A DNA stretch of 64,000 nt, from assembly GCA_035299425.1 (NCBI GenBank), contig DATGWP010000067.1, positions 53,810-117,809 of the forward strand, written 5' to 3'. The notes under the pieces are model-generated. The model was not told where the DNA came from. It searched no databases and saw only the letters and a program-made list of their open reading frames with translations. Below are positions 18,801 through 26,059 of the stretch, one piece after another; position 1 is the first letter of the stretch; every line of letters begins with the position of its first letter. Made by a program: the position numbers and the translations under genes. This stretch comes from Bog-950 sp035299425. GTDB taxonomy: Bacteria > Bacteroidota > Bacteroidia > Chitinophagales > LD1.

Positions 18801-19230
18801 CAGTAAAGAGTTTGCCGAAATGGCGCAGATGCAAAGCCAGATACGCCGCGAACTGGAAAAGCTGAACCAACAGGAAAACAAAGACGGCAAAAGTACACTT
18901 GGTAACCTGGGAGAGGCTATTAAGCAAATGGAGCAAACCGAAAAGGAACTGGTGAACAAGCAATTAACTGCCGAAGCGCTGAAACGCCAGCAGGATATTT
19001 TAACTAAACTACTGGAAGCCGAAAACGCTCAGCGGGAACGCGACCAAAAGCAGGAGCGCGAGAGCAACACAGCCAAAGAAACAGAGCGCAAGATGCCTCC
19101 ATCTCTGGAAGAATACCTGAAAGCAAGAAACAGCGAAGTGGATTTGTACCGCACAGTGCCACCCAGCCTGAAACCTTATTATAAGGGACTGGCCGAAAAG
19201 TATTTCAGGAACATAACAGTACCGCAGTAA
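15817..19230 (+). CDS. DUF4175-type giant membrane-anchored coiled-coil protein
   Basis: 1137 residues. Two hydrophobic segments near residues 30-90 and a third near 160-178 anchor it in the membrane. Residues about 180-490 are beta-rich, Ig-like, including DDYGLRKLTFNYQL. From about 500 to 1080 it is an almost continuous Lys/Glu/Gln/Met-rich coiled coil, interrupted by a CMKCKKPG segment (CxxC) near residue 950. This layout matches the DUF4175 family common in Bacteroidota. Function is not established; a structural or scaffolding envelope role is inference. It precedes an RsbW-like ATPase gene by 118 bp on the same strand. Confidence 0.82.
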   Translation: MAETSSSYNSLVEKLDKFIRKYYTNQLIRGAIFSAVYVLAFFLAINLLEYYFYLSTGMRKVLFYGFLASSAAFTANFFLVPLLHYYKLGKIISYEQAAQIIGTHFGEVKDKLLNILQLRHTAQSQPNMGLLLAAIDQKSVELKPIDFSFAVDLSKNKKYLKFLAPPVLLFLFIVIAAPNVIKEGTKRLYHNDTYYEKEAPFKFVIQNKNLTALQFESFNLEVKIEGDVLPNEVFVESDNNIFKLRKKEKNLFTHEFVNLQKETTFQFAANGFKSKEYVINVVAKPVVAGFEVVCDYPAYTGKPDEVLKNMGDLVIPAGTKLSWKFNTQNVDAVSFALGDSLYNVKRTGESEFVFNKSFVQSAQYTVKVSNSNVKDADSVSYSLNVTPDLYPVIAVKEKNDSASQKYFYYIGEISDDYGLRKLTFNYQLTRADSTTSVTKEMDVAFNPGTASHFTYYWQMADFGIKPGDKITYYFEVWDNDGIHGSKSTKSELMNFNMPSLNELNKELTKDNKELKQELKDAMKKAAEAKNELQAMKDKLQEKQNLNWEDKKNMQQSIEKQKEMQQQLEEIKKKMEQNFEKQQEFKEISPEVAEKQQHLQELMEQVLSPEMKEMMDKLKKMLEEMQKKDALDKMDDMQQSSDKMEKELDRMLELFKKMEFDQKLQETAEKLEKLAEKQEELAKKTEENQKAQDSKDPKQNADAAKTQEELKKEQDKLNAEMKDAQKDMQDLKKLNEETKSEQDFKEPEKSMETAEKQQEDAKKDMDQKQNQQASKNQKSAANNMKEAAQKLSDMKMAMEAEQEAEDMQAIRQLLENIVQLSFDEEKLMNGMKNTNINNPKYVDLMKEQQRIKENSKMVEDSLYAVARRQESIKSFITKEITNVNKYLGKSITDMEDRNVVKAMSNQQFTMTGYNNLALMLSEALQQMQMQQSESQQPKDGKPKMCMKCKKPGNGLPNMSKMQKQLKDKMQQMGEMMKREGKGEKGQSGKAGQQGQYSKEFAEMAQMQSQIRRELEKLNQQENKDGKSTLGNLGEAIKQMEQTEKELVNKQLTAEALKRQQDILTKLLEAENAQRERDQKQERESNTAKETERKMPPSLEEYLKARNSEVDLYRTVPPSLKPYYKGLAEKYFRNITVPQ

Positions 19231-19348
19231 TATGCACAATTCCTTTCTTGTATTATTATTTGGCGGCTCATTTTGCAATACCAACTGAGATTGTTTTATT
19301 TGTTAAGGATATAATCGTTTTTGTCTCAACTCCATTTAAAAGCAAATT

Positions 19349-19747
19349 GTGAAATCACTCAAAGTATCATCTAAACCAGAGAATATCGCATTAGTAGAAA
19401 AGTTTATCGACGATATGCGCAATGAAGTGAATATTGGCGATGATGTGTATGGTAACATCCTGATATCTATTACAGAAGCTGCCAATAATGCTATAATACA
19501 CGGCAACAAATGCGACGAGAAGAAAGATGTAACTATTGAATACGGCCTGGATGAGCGCGGCAAGAATCTTACTTTTATAGTAAAAGACCAGGGCCCCGGT
19601 TTCGATTACAACAACCTGCCAGACCCTACCGAGCCGGAGAACCTTGAAAAAACGCACGGACGTGGTGTTTTCCTTATGATGCAATTAGCCGATATGGTTG
19701 TCTTTTCCGACAAAGGCGCATCTATCGAAATGCAGTTTAGGATATAA
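19349..19747 (+). CDS. RsbW-like histidine-kinase-type ATP-binding protein (anti-sigma/switch kinase)
   Basis: 132 residues from a GTG start; no ATG is available before the conserved region. It consists of one GHKL ATPase domain: N-box ITEAANNAIIHGN (residues about 40-52), G1 box DQGPGFD, G2 box HGRGVFLM. This is the fold of RsbW/SpoIIAB anti-sigma kinases, which phosphorylate STAS anti-anti-sigma proteins. No sigma or STAS partner is next to it, so the target is unknown. It follows the DUF4175 gene after 118 bp. Confidence 0.86.
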   Translation: MKSLKVSSKPENIALVEKFIDDMRNEVNIGDDVYGNILISITEAANNAIIHGNKCDEKKDVTIEYGLDERGKNLTFIVKDQGPGFDYNNLPDPTEPENLEKTHGRGVFLMMQLADMVVFSDKGASIEMQFRI

Positions 19748-19750
19748 CCA

Positions 19751-19776
19751 GCCCCTAAATCCCCAAAGGGGACTTA
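19751..19776. repeat. Short intergenic palindrome (CCCC-aaa-GGGGACTT type)
   Basis: GCCCCTAAATCCCCAAAGGGGACTT contains the CCCC/GGGG hairpin at 19761-19771. The GGGGACTTA end recurs at 24673-24681, so the two look like members of one dispersed element type. Confidence 0.4.
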
Positions 19777-19780
19777 ATAC

Positions 19781-19824
19781 ATAAAGACAAAAGCCGCGAA
19801 GAAATTTGCGGCTTTTGTCTTTAT
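19781..19824. terminator. Bidirectional intrinsic terminator
   Basis: Perfect 17-bp stem, arms 19781-19797 and 19808-19824 (core GACAAAAGCCGC), 10-nt loop. It separates the convergent ATPase gene (ends 19747) and the minus-strand gene ending at 19833. Confidence 0.9.
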
Positions 19825-19832
19825 TGCTCAGG

Positions 19833-21380
19833 TTAGTGTTTCATTTTTCTTTGTGCCCACCGTACAGCATTACTTTCGGCAACTACGTTTTTTAGAGTAC
19901 CATCAGTACCCTTTTTAATGTTGGCCGCAAAATCTGTTATCCTGTTTAAATTCTGCTCAAGCTCTTTGACATTACGCGCGGTTGGCACCGCACTTAGTAA
20001 CTTAAGTAAAGCCTGTAATGCTTTTTGCTGCTCCACAGTATAATTAAAGCGTGTAATAGCCAGCCGGAGGTTTTCTTCACTATTGCGCAGGGCTTTAACG
20101 CTGGCATTCGTGTCTATTAAAATCATTAGCTCTGTTAGCAGGTTGCATAATTTGTAATGGTTAAGAATACCCGGCGGAGCCGCCGATTTAATCTGTCGTA
20201 TCCATTTTAGCGCCTCGGTGTAATTGCCGGTTATAAAGTATCCATCCTTAATAAGTGCCGATAAAACTACCTGTATAGCAATGCCTAATTCTCCTTTGGT
20301 TTGGGCGATTAGCTTTACTGCATGCGGCAACTCCTCTTTTAATCCGAATATATTATTGTGTTCAATAAAGACGTTTAGCCGAATCATGGTAGCGTTGTTT
20401 ACTGCCAGCAGCACCATTCGCTTGTTGCGCACCTTTGGTAATAATTGCTGCGCCAGTTTCTCCATCTCGTGGCTCTCCTTTATTATGAGCTCTGCATGTT
20501 TAACGGGGTCGAGGCTATTGAGATAGTTTTGATAAGCTACAAAAAATTCGCCGGCATAGCGTACGGTATGGTTAAGTGTTTCATACAGTATGTTTTTCTG
20601 TTGCAATGCAATAGGACGTACTTCTTTCCGGCGCTTTGTTTTTTCATAGTAAAACAGGAGGGCATTAAGGGCGAGGTACTTTGCATATGCCGAACGGGCA
20701 TTCTTAACATTCGCCGTAAGGCAGTTTTCATTAAAAACAGAAACAGTGCGCTTGTCAATTTTATCCGGTGCCGCCAGGTAAGCATTAAATGTAAGCCTGT
20801 TGTTTAATACTTCGTGCGAATAATTATCCAGCAACATAACCACCTCCTCCATCTCATCTCTCCAGGTATGCAATAATGGGAAAGAAGCCGATACGTTCGT
20901 AACACTGTAATTTACCTTATGCCTGAAACCTTCCAGCCAAAGGGTAAAATACTCCTTCTGCTTTGCCATATCCATAGCCTGTTTCAATTGCTTGTCTGCA
21001 TCTTTGGCAAAACCCCTGTCGTTCAATATGCCGGCTATCCCTATGCCTTTCATAATAGCAAATTCATCGGTATGCTTGCTGTGCATTTCGTATAAGGCAT
21101 CGCAAAGCATATTTTTTAATTTGTTTTTGGCGCTTACAAAATACGATTCCAGGTTATGGCCTTTTATACGTGCGCGTATGGCTTCATCGGTTACTTCAGC
21201 GCCCTTGTGCAACTCTGCATTTATGGCATTAAACAGCGATAAACAAAGATTGCTATCCCCCTTCTCATACTTCTGAGCATATATTTTAAAGTAGCGCTTC
21301 TCATCGCTGCTCATTTTCCCTATAAGCTCATATATTAATACAGAACCCTGGCGCGCTTTGCGTCTTTTTTGTTTAGCCAT
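19833..21380 (-). CDS. Predicted all-helical cytoplasmic protein, function unknown
   Basis: 515 residues without signal peptide or membrane segment. The N-terminus is strongly basic (MAKQKRRKARQGSVL). The rest is a succession of amphipathic helices with Leu/Ala patterns, suggestive of a TPR-like or other alpha-solenoid but without clear repeats I can align. GKMSSDEKRYFKIYAQKYEKGDSNLCLSLFNAI near the start looks conserved-domain-like. I do not recognise the family. It is transcribed away from the collagen-like gene. Confidence 0.68.
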   Translation of the reverse strand: MAKQKRRKARQGSVLIYELIGKMSSDEKRYFKIYAQKYEKGDSNLCLSLFNAINAELHKGAEVTDEAIRARIKGHNLESYFVSAKNKLKNMLCDALYEMHSKHTDEFAIMKGIGIAGILNDRGFAKDADKQLKQAMDMAKQKEYFTLWLEGFRHKVNYSVTNVSASFPLLHTWRDEMEEVVMLLDNYSHEVLNNRLTFNAYLAAPDKIDKRTVSVFNENCLTANVKNARSAYAKYLALNALLFYYEKTKRRKEVRPIALQQKNILYETLNHTVRYAGEFFVAYQNYLNSLDPVKHAELIIKESHEMEKLAQQLLPKVRNKRMVLLAVNNATMIRLNVFIEHNNIFGLKEELPHAVKLIAQTKGELGIAIQVVLSALIKDGYFITGNYTEALKWIRQIKSAAPPGILNHYKLCNLLTELMILIDTNASVKALRNSEENLRLAITRFNYTVEQQKALQALLKLLSAVPTARNVKELEQNLNRITDFAANIKKGTDGTLKNVVAESNAVRWAQRKMKH

Positions 21381-21757
21381 ACCTAACCGGTATTATTTGT
21401 TTGCGTTGAAAATATAAACCTACGTGATATTTGTAAAAAGTGATTATAACCTCGCCATTCAAGTGATTAGTTATTATATCTCATAACCGGCTATCAGTAA
21501 AGCGCCCCGCCTGATTTTCCATTATAAGGGTGCCGGTTTGCAAATAGCTGCGGATAAAAGAGAATATTGGCAGCAATGCTTTCTATACTTGAAAACACCC
21601 GGCAATATACCCCGCGGGTGAGCAAGCATGACAAACAAACCTGTACTAAAAGCAAATATAAAATCCCCCGGTAGTATAACTGCCAACGGTACAGAAGCGG
21701 CTGTTGAATAAAAATTTTACCCTCCTAAAAAGTGATTATAAACCCCTAAATAAAACC
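21381..21757. other. 377-bp divergent intergenic region with a 16-bp direct repeat
   Basis: The gap between the helical protein (minus) and the collagen-like gene (plus) contains TAAAAAGTGATTATAA twice, at 21434-21449 and 21726-21741, 54 bp and 17 bp respectively from the two divergent start codons. A related AAGTGATTA occurs at 21461-21469. No gene or clear promoter box is seen otherwise. Confidence 0.5.
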
Positions 21758-23974
21758 ATGAAGAAAACAGCTACACAAGTATTACACATCGTGTTGCTGC
21801 TATTGCTAACAGGCTATGGCAGTACGCAGGCGCAGGCTCCGCACAAATTAAACTATCAGGCCATAGTACGCAACGATCAGGGCCAGCCACTACAAGGCGG
21901 CGCTAACGTAAAGGTGCGCTTTACCATACACGAAGGCACACCTACCGGCCCGGTGATATTTACCGAAACCAATATGGCTATAACCAACCAGTTTGGTTTA
22001 ATTACACAGGTAATAGGCGGAACCCTACCGCTTGATATAGTCGACTGGGGCAGCGGTGCAAAATACCTGCAGGTAGAAGTGGATGTACTGGGTGGTGTAA
22101 ACTTTGTAGATATGGGAACTTCGCAACTGCTAAGTGTGCCTTACGCATTATATGCCCAAAACGGCGGCGGTGGCAGTACCGGTGCTACGGGGCCTACAGG
22201 TAGTGCAGGTGCAACCGGTGCGCAGGGAGCAACCGGTGCCACCGGCCCCCAGGGTGTAGCGGGAGCGACAGGGTTAAGCGGGCAAAACGGATTACAAGGG
22301 AATACCGGTGCTACCGGGCCTACCGGTGTCCAGGGTGATGCAGGACCAACAGGCCCTGCCGGAGCAACAGGCTTACAAGGCGATGCCGGTGCTACCGGCC
22401 CGCAAGGCAATACCGGAGAAACAGGAGCTACGGGCCCAACCGGTTCTGGTGGCGGGCCTACGGGTGCTACGGGACCTACCGGCGAAACAGGCGCGCAAGG
22501 CAACACCGGTGCTACCGGTTTGCAGGGTGCGATAGGTGTAACCGGCTTGCAAGGCGAAACGGGTGCCACCGGCCCACAAGGCAATACCGGTGCGCAAGGA
22601 GATGCCGGACCAACCGGTCCACAGGGAGATATAGGTAATACAGGCGCTCAGGGCGAAACAGGCCCAACCGGTGCCACAGGGGATATAGGACCTACCGGAC
22701 CGGGTGGTGGTGCTACCGGTGTTACAGGGCCAACCGGTGCGCAAGGTACACAAGGCTTAACCGGCCCACAGGGAGATGTGGGCCCGACCGGCCCGCAGGG
22801 AGAAACCGGTCCGCAAGGATTGCAGGGCAATACCGGTGCGCAGGGTGTTCAAGGGGAAACCGGCCCACAAGGTTTACAAGGTAATACAGGAGCACAAGGC
22901 ATTCAGGGGATAACGGGTGCGCAAGGTATACAAGGCATAACCGGCCCGCAGGGAGAAACCGGTCCGCAGGGATTGCAGGGCAACACCGGCGCACAAGGCA
23001 TTCAGGGTGTAACCGGTGCACAGGGCATACAGGGTAATACAGGCCCGCAAGGCAATGCAGGACCAACCGGTTTGCAAGGTATACAAGGCATAACCGGGCC
23101 GCAGGGAGAAACCGGTCCACAGGGATTGCAGGGCAACACCGGCGCACAAGGTATTCAGGGTGTAACCGGTGCACAGGGCATACAGGGTAATACAGGGCCG
23201 CAAGGCAATGCAGGCCCAACCGGTTTACAGGGTCCACAAGGAATAACAGGGCCCCAAGGCATACAAGGTAACACGGGTGCACAAGGTAATGCCGGCCCAA
23301 CCGGCGTGCAAGGTATACAAGGCATTGCGGGCCCAACGGGACCACAAGGTAGCGTAGGACCAACCGGTGCAGGTGTTACCGGCCCACAGGGTATAGCCGG
23401 ACCCACTGGCCCTCAGGGCAGTGTGGGACCAACCGGAGCCGGAGCCACTGGACCCCAGGGTATTGCAGGACCGACCGGCCCGCAAGGTACCGCAGGCCCA
23501 ACGGGCGCAGCAGGCGGTGCAGGTTACACTATAAAACTAAACGGTAACACAGTTAGCCTAAGCAGTCCTGCACCTTACAACATGCAGTTTCTAAGCGTTA
23601 CCGGTAGCCAATACACTTTTTTAAGCAATAAAGGTTATCTGGTAAGTATTATTCAACGCAGTACTATATTAACCGCTACCACTTACCATGAATCTGCGGG
23701 CTGCACCGGTAACTTTGTTATATCCTCTACTACATCGAATGCAGGGCCCGGTCTTGTAACCTTCTCGCCGGGTTATGGTTTGATTTATGTGCCACAGGCG
23801 AATACGCTACAATCAGGTACCTTCAATTATGTTAGCACCTCGGGCAGTGGCTCGTGTACTGCAACATCGGGCTCGCGGGCTGCGTGGTATGTAGCAGCAG
23901 CTAATAACTCTACAGTAACAGGCGTAACACTTGATCCTAATATCAATTACACCGTAACCTTTACAATACCATAG
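21758..23974 (+). CDS. Collagen-like Gly-X-Y repeat secreted protein
   Basis: 738 residues from ATG 21758 (MKKTATQVLHIVLLLLLTGYGSTQAQA, signal peptide); a TTG at 21704 would add 18 residues. Residues about 28-130 are an N-terminal head common to Bacteroidota secreted proteins (LNYQAIVRNDQGQPL ... SVPYALYA). Residues about 137-588 are Gly-X-Y triplets dominated by GAT, GPT, GPQ, GNT, GIQ and GLQ, with few interruptions (GGGP). A 51-residue block is duplicated in tandem. The last about 150 residues form a C-terminal domain without a sorting signal I recognise. Probably a surface fibre; the export route is not evident beyond Sec. Confidence 0.92.
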   Translation: MKKTATQVLHIVLLLLLTGYGSTQAQAPHKLNYQAIVRNDQGQPLQGGANVKVRFTIHEGTPTGPVIFTETNMAITNQFGLITQVIGGTLPLDIVDWGSGAKYLQVEVDVLGGVNFVDMGTSQLLSVPYALYAQNGGGGSTGATGPTGSAGATGAQGATGATGPQGVAGATGLSGQNGLQGNTGATGPTGVQGDAGPTGPAGATGLQGDAGATGPQGNTGETGATGPTGSGGGPTGATGPTGETGAQGNTGATGLQGAIGVTGLQGETGATGPQGNTGAQGDAGPTGPQGDIGNTGAQGETGPTGATGDIGPTGPGGGATGVTGPTGAQGTQGLTGPQGDVGPTGPQGETGPQGLQGNTGAQGVQGETGPQGLQGNTGAQGIQGITGAQGIQGITGPQGETGPQGLQGNTGAQGIQGVTGAQGIQGNTGPQGNAGPTGLQGIQGITGPQGETGPQGLQGNTGAQGIQGVTGAQGIQGNTGPQGNAGPTGLQGPQGITGPQGIQGNTGAQGNAGPTGVQGIQGIAGPTGPQGSVGPTGAGVTGPQGIAGPTGPQGSVGPTGAGATGPQGIAGPTGPQGTAGPTGAAGGAGYTIKLNGNTVSLSSPAPYNMQFLSVTGSQYTFLSNKGYLVSIIQRSTILTATTYHESAGCTGNFVISSTTSNAGPGLVTFSPGYGLIYVPQANTLQSGTFNYVSTSGSGSCTATSGSRAAWYVAAANNSTVTGVTLDPNINYTVTFTIP
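22934..23239 (+). repeat. Tandem duplication of a 153-bp unit in the collagen-like gene
   Basis: The block starting GGCATAACCGGCCCGCAGGG at 22934 recurs at 23087, exactly 153 bp (17 Gly-X-Y triplets, 51 residues) later, with only scattered synonymous differences. It keeps the frame and the triplet register, consistent with a recent unequal exchange within the repeat. Confidence 0.75.
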
Positions 23975-24006
23975 TTTTTTCAGAAAGCCGTTTCAGAAAT
24001 AAGTTA

Positions 24007-24037
24007 AAGCCTCTGCCCCCGCAGGGGCTTTGCTTTT
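24007..24037 (+). terminator. Intrinsic terminator of the collagen-like gene
   Basis: AAGCCTCTGC (24007-24016) pairs with GCAGGGGCTT (24021-24030) with one G-U pair and a CCCC loop, followed by TGCTTTT. It lies 32 bp past the stop codon. Confidence 0.75.
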
Positions 24038-24082
24038 AGCCCCACCTCCCTAATGAGGGCTTAACAGCCAACAAACACAATT

Positions 24083-24601
24083 TTATATAGTGGTTATATT
24101 ACTCCAGGCCAGGCACAAATCATTACAATCCTGTCCGCCTATGGTAGTAGTAAAACTGCGCTCTAAATCGGGTTTAAAGCTGCGATAGAATTTTACGTTG
24201 GGGTTATCGGCTAATACATGAACAAAACATGATTTATAACCGGCAGCTATCAGGCCTTGCATTTCAAACATAAAGAGTTTTTTGCCCAGCCCTTGCCCGT
24301 GGTATTCTTTTAAAAGATAAAGTGCGTATAATTCAGAATCGCAGTTAAACTCAACTGTGCGGTTGCGGCCTGCTCCTGAAAAGGCAATCACTTTATCTTC
24401 ATCGTTTACCATTACATGGATAGAACCTTTAGGGTGTTTCAGGTTGTGCTTCCACAGTTCGGTGCCGCCCTCAATGGTCATAGCAGCCAGGAACGCATCA
24501 CTTATTATACCGCGATAGGTTTGCTGCCAGCCATGGTATTGTACGGTGGCAATACCGGCTGCATCATCAAGGGTTGCGGGGCGGATTTTAAACTCAGGCA
24601 T
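24083..24601 (-). CDS. GNAT-family N-acetyltransferase
   Basis: 172 residues. The acetyl-CoA-binding motif A is LYALYLLKEYHGQGLGKKLFMFEMQGLIAAGYKSCFVHVLADNPNVKFYRS, with the Q/RxxGxG/A element as HGQGLGKKL. The start IRPATLDDAAGIATVQYHGWQQTYRGI is typical of GNAT enzymes. Acceptor substrate unknown. Its ATG at 24601 lies just 3 bp beyond the T-run of a minus-strand terminator, so it has almost no room for its own promoter outside that hairpin. Confidence 0.88.
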   Translation of the reverse strand: MPEFKIRPATLDDAAGIATVQYHGWQQTYRGIISDAFLAAMTIEGGTELWKHNLKHPKGSIHVMVNDEDKVIAFSGAGRNRTVEFNCDSELYALYLLKEYHGQGLGKKLFMFEMQGLIAAGYKSCFVHVLADNPNVKFYRSFKPDLERSFTTTIGGQDCNDLCLAWSNITTI

Positions 24602-24604
24602 GGC

Positions 24605-24645
24605 AAAAAATGCAAACAGTCCGGTGAAATCACGGGACTGTTTGC
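24605..24645 (-). terminator. Intrinsic terminator running into the GNAT start codon
   Basis: GCAAACAGTCC (24612-24622) pairs with GGACTGTTTGC (24635-24645). In the minus direction the hairpin is followed by ATTTTTT (24611-24605) and then GCC-ATG of the GNAT gene. It terminates transcripts coming from the 24692-24925 gene. Confidence 0.8.
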
Positions 24646-24666
24646 GTTTTGTATTAGTTGTTCAGC

Positions 24667-24684
24667 CCCCTAGGGGACTTAGGG
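24667..24684. repeat. Short intergenic palindrome CCCCTAGGGG
   Basis: A perfect 10-bp palindrome (24667-24676) followed by ACTTAGGG. The GGGGACTTA end matches the element at 19751-19776. Confidence 0.35.
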
Positions 24685-24691
24685 TCTATAA

Positions 24692-24925
24692 TTAGTCTCT
24701 GATACCCGGGTTTGCTTCTTTGGCTACAAAGAAGAAAGTAAGGCCGATTGTAAGCAATAAGACACCTGCTACCAGTGGCACAAGGTGGCCGGTCTGGAAC
24801 ATGCTCATGTGCAATTTCGGGTCGTTATACTCTAAATTGTACGACGAATTCTGCATTACAAAAGTGAAGTAAATGGTTAATAATCCTCCTACTATGGTAA
24901 AAATGCCTGCAATTACTTTGCTCAT
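24692..24925 (-). CDS. Small two-helix membrane protein, function unknown
   Basis: 77 residues with two hydrophobic helices (residues about 5-25, IAGIFTIVGGLLTIYFTFVM, and about 48-68, LVPLVAGVLLLTIGLTFFFVA) joined by a polar loop (SSYNLEYNDPKLHMSMFQTGH). Nothing identifies a function. It has its own terminator immediately downstream and lies about 114 bp from the next minus-strand gene. Confidence 0.7.
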   Translation of the reverse strand: MSKVIAGIFTIVGGLLTIYFTFVMQNSSYNLEYNDPKLHMSMFQTGHLVPLVAGVLLLTIGLTFFFVAKEANPGIRD

Positions 24926-25039
24926 GTGGTTATTATTTTACGGGGCGAATGTAAGTGAAAAACAGAAATACCAAAACAACATTTCGGGGTTTTTACCACT
25001 GTTTTTGGTCATAGGCTTTAAAAATATACAATGCAGGGG

Positions 25040-25888
25040 CTAAAGTTGGGTAGCCGGCGGCTCTGTTTCGGGCGTAGGGGCGGGGCTGTTTAATTGCTCC
25101 TCCAGCCTTTTGCGGTCTTCTATATCCTGCCTGGTGGTATACAGGCCGTTATGCAGTTTCCATAAAACATATAGCCCGCCTATTGGCACGCCTACCTGCC
25201 AGGAAAAATCAGTATAGCCCATTGCAGAACCCGATATACCCATTAGCAATAGCATAACAGGTTTAAAGGCCAAACCCGTAACAGCATTGTATGCAATTAC
25301 GGGTGCATTGCCAAAAACTATAAGCAGGTACTTCTGCCACTTTTTAATTATATCGCTCCGGCGCACCATTACAATAACCCATATATTAAATACAAGCACC
25401 GCTAATGGTAGCAGGGCAAAAAGCCAATAGTTGGTCAAAATGGGTATAGGCCGCTTTATATTAAGTATGTGCACCCCCAGAATTTTACCTGATATATCGT
25501 CGAAAACAAACTGCATCATACCAAACTCGCGTTGGTTATCAAACTGTAGCAAAACCACTGTGGCGTTAGGAGGGGTAGATTCGCCCTGCCGTGAAGAGTA
25601 TTTCTTTTCTGCCTTAACCATGCTATAATTAAGCCTGGTTGTAAAACCCCTTACCAGCACAGTTCTAAGTTCATCCAACTGAAGTTTAAGAGTATCAGTA
25701 TTTGTATCTTTAAATGCGCTGTGCTCAAGAGCCATTTCGTTCATACATTCATCGTATTTCCTGCCCAGCAGGTACTCCATAAACACTTTTGAACTTGACC
25801 GGTATTTGAGAAGATTACCGGCAAAATCGCAACTGTTAAACGCAAGTATTGCAAACAGGGCAAAGATTATAAGGCGTAGTTTTTTCAT
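25040..25888 (-). CDS. Membrane lipoprotein, function unknown
   Basis: 282 residues. The start MKKLRLIIFALFAILAFNSCDF has a lipobox (NSC). Residues about 25-145 look like a soluble NTF2/DUF3887-like segment (KVFMEYLLGRKYDECMNEMA ... LDELRTVLVRGFTTRLNYSMVKAEKKY), in which a small alpha+beta domain is likely but not certain. Residues about 150-255 hold up to four hydrophobic helices (TNYWLFALLPLAVLVFNIWVIVMV onward). The C-terminus is a Pro/Glu-rich tail. No enzyme motif was recognised. Confidence 0.68.
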   Translation of the reverse strand: MKKLRLIIFALFAILAFNSCDFAGNLLKYRSSSKVFMEYLLGRKYDECMNEMALEHSAFKDTNTDTLKLQLDELRTVLVRGFTTRLNYSMVKAEKKYSSRQGESTPPNATVVLLQFDNQREFGMMQFVFDDISGKILGVHILNIKRPIPILTNYWLFALLPLAVLVFNIWVIVMVRRSDIIKKWQKYLLIVFGNAPVIAYNAVTGLAFKPVMLLLMGISGSAMGYTDFSWQVGVPIGGLYVLWKLHNGLYTTRQDIEDRKRLEEQLNSPAPTPETEPPATQL

Positions 25889-26059
25889 AGGTTAAAATGC
25901 GAGACAATATTAAAACTATTTATATGTTTTAAGGTGGGGACAATAGCCCTAATGCTGTGCGAATATTTCGCATTTTATTTTCCTTAATGTATTAAGTATG
26001 TAGTATGAAAATAAACTTATTTTCGGCGCCATTGTTTATCATTAAAATAACCGGCGCAT

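Noticed and set aside
22170..23520. Dense short repeats in the collagen-like gene resembling a CRISPR or tandem-repeat array
   Set aside because: The period is 9 bp in frame with Gly-X-Y codons; there are no uniform spacers and no Cas genes. It is a coding collagen repeat.
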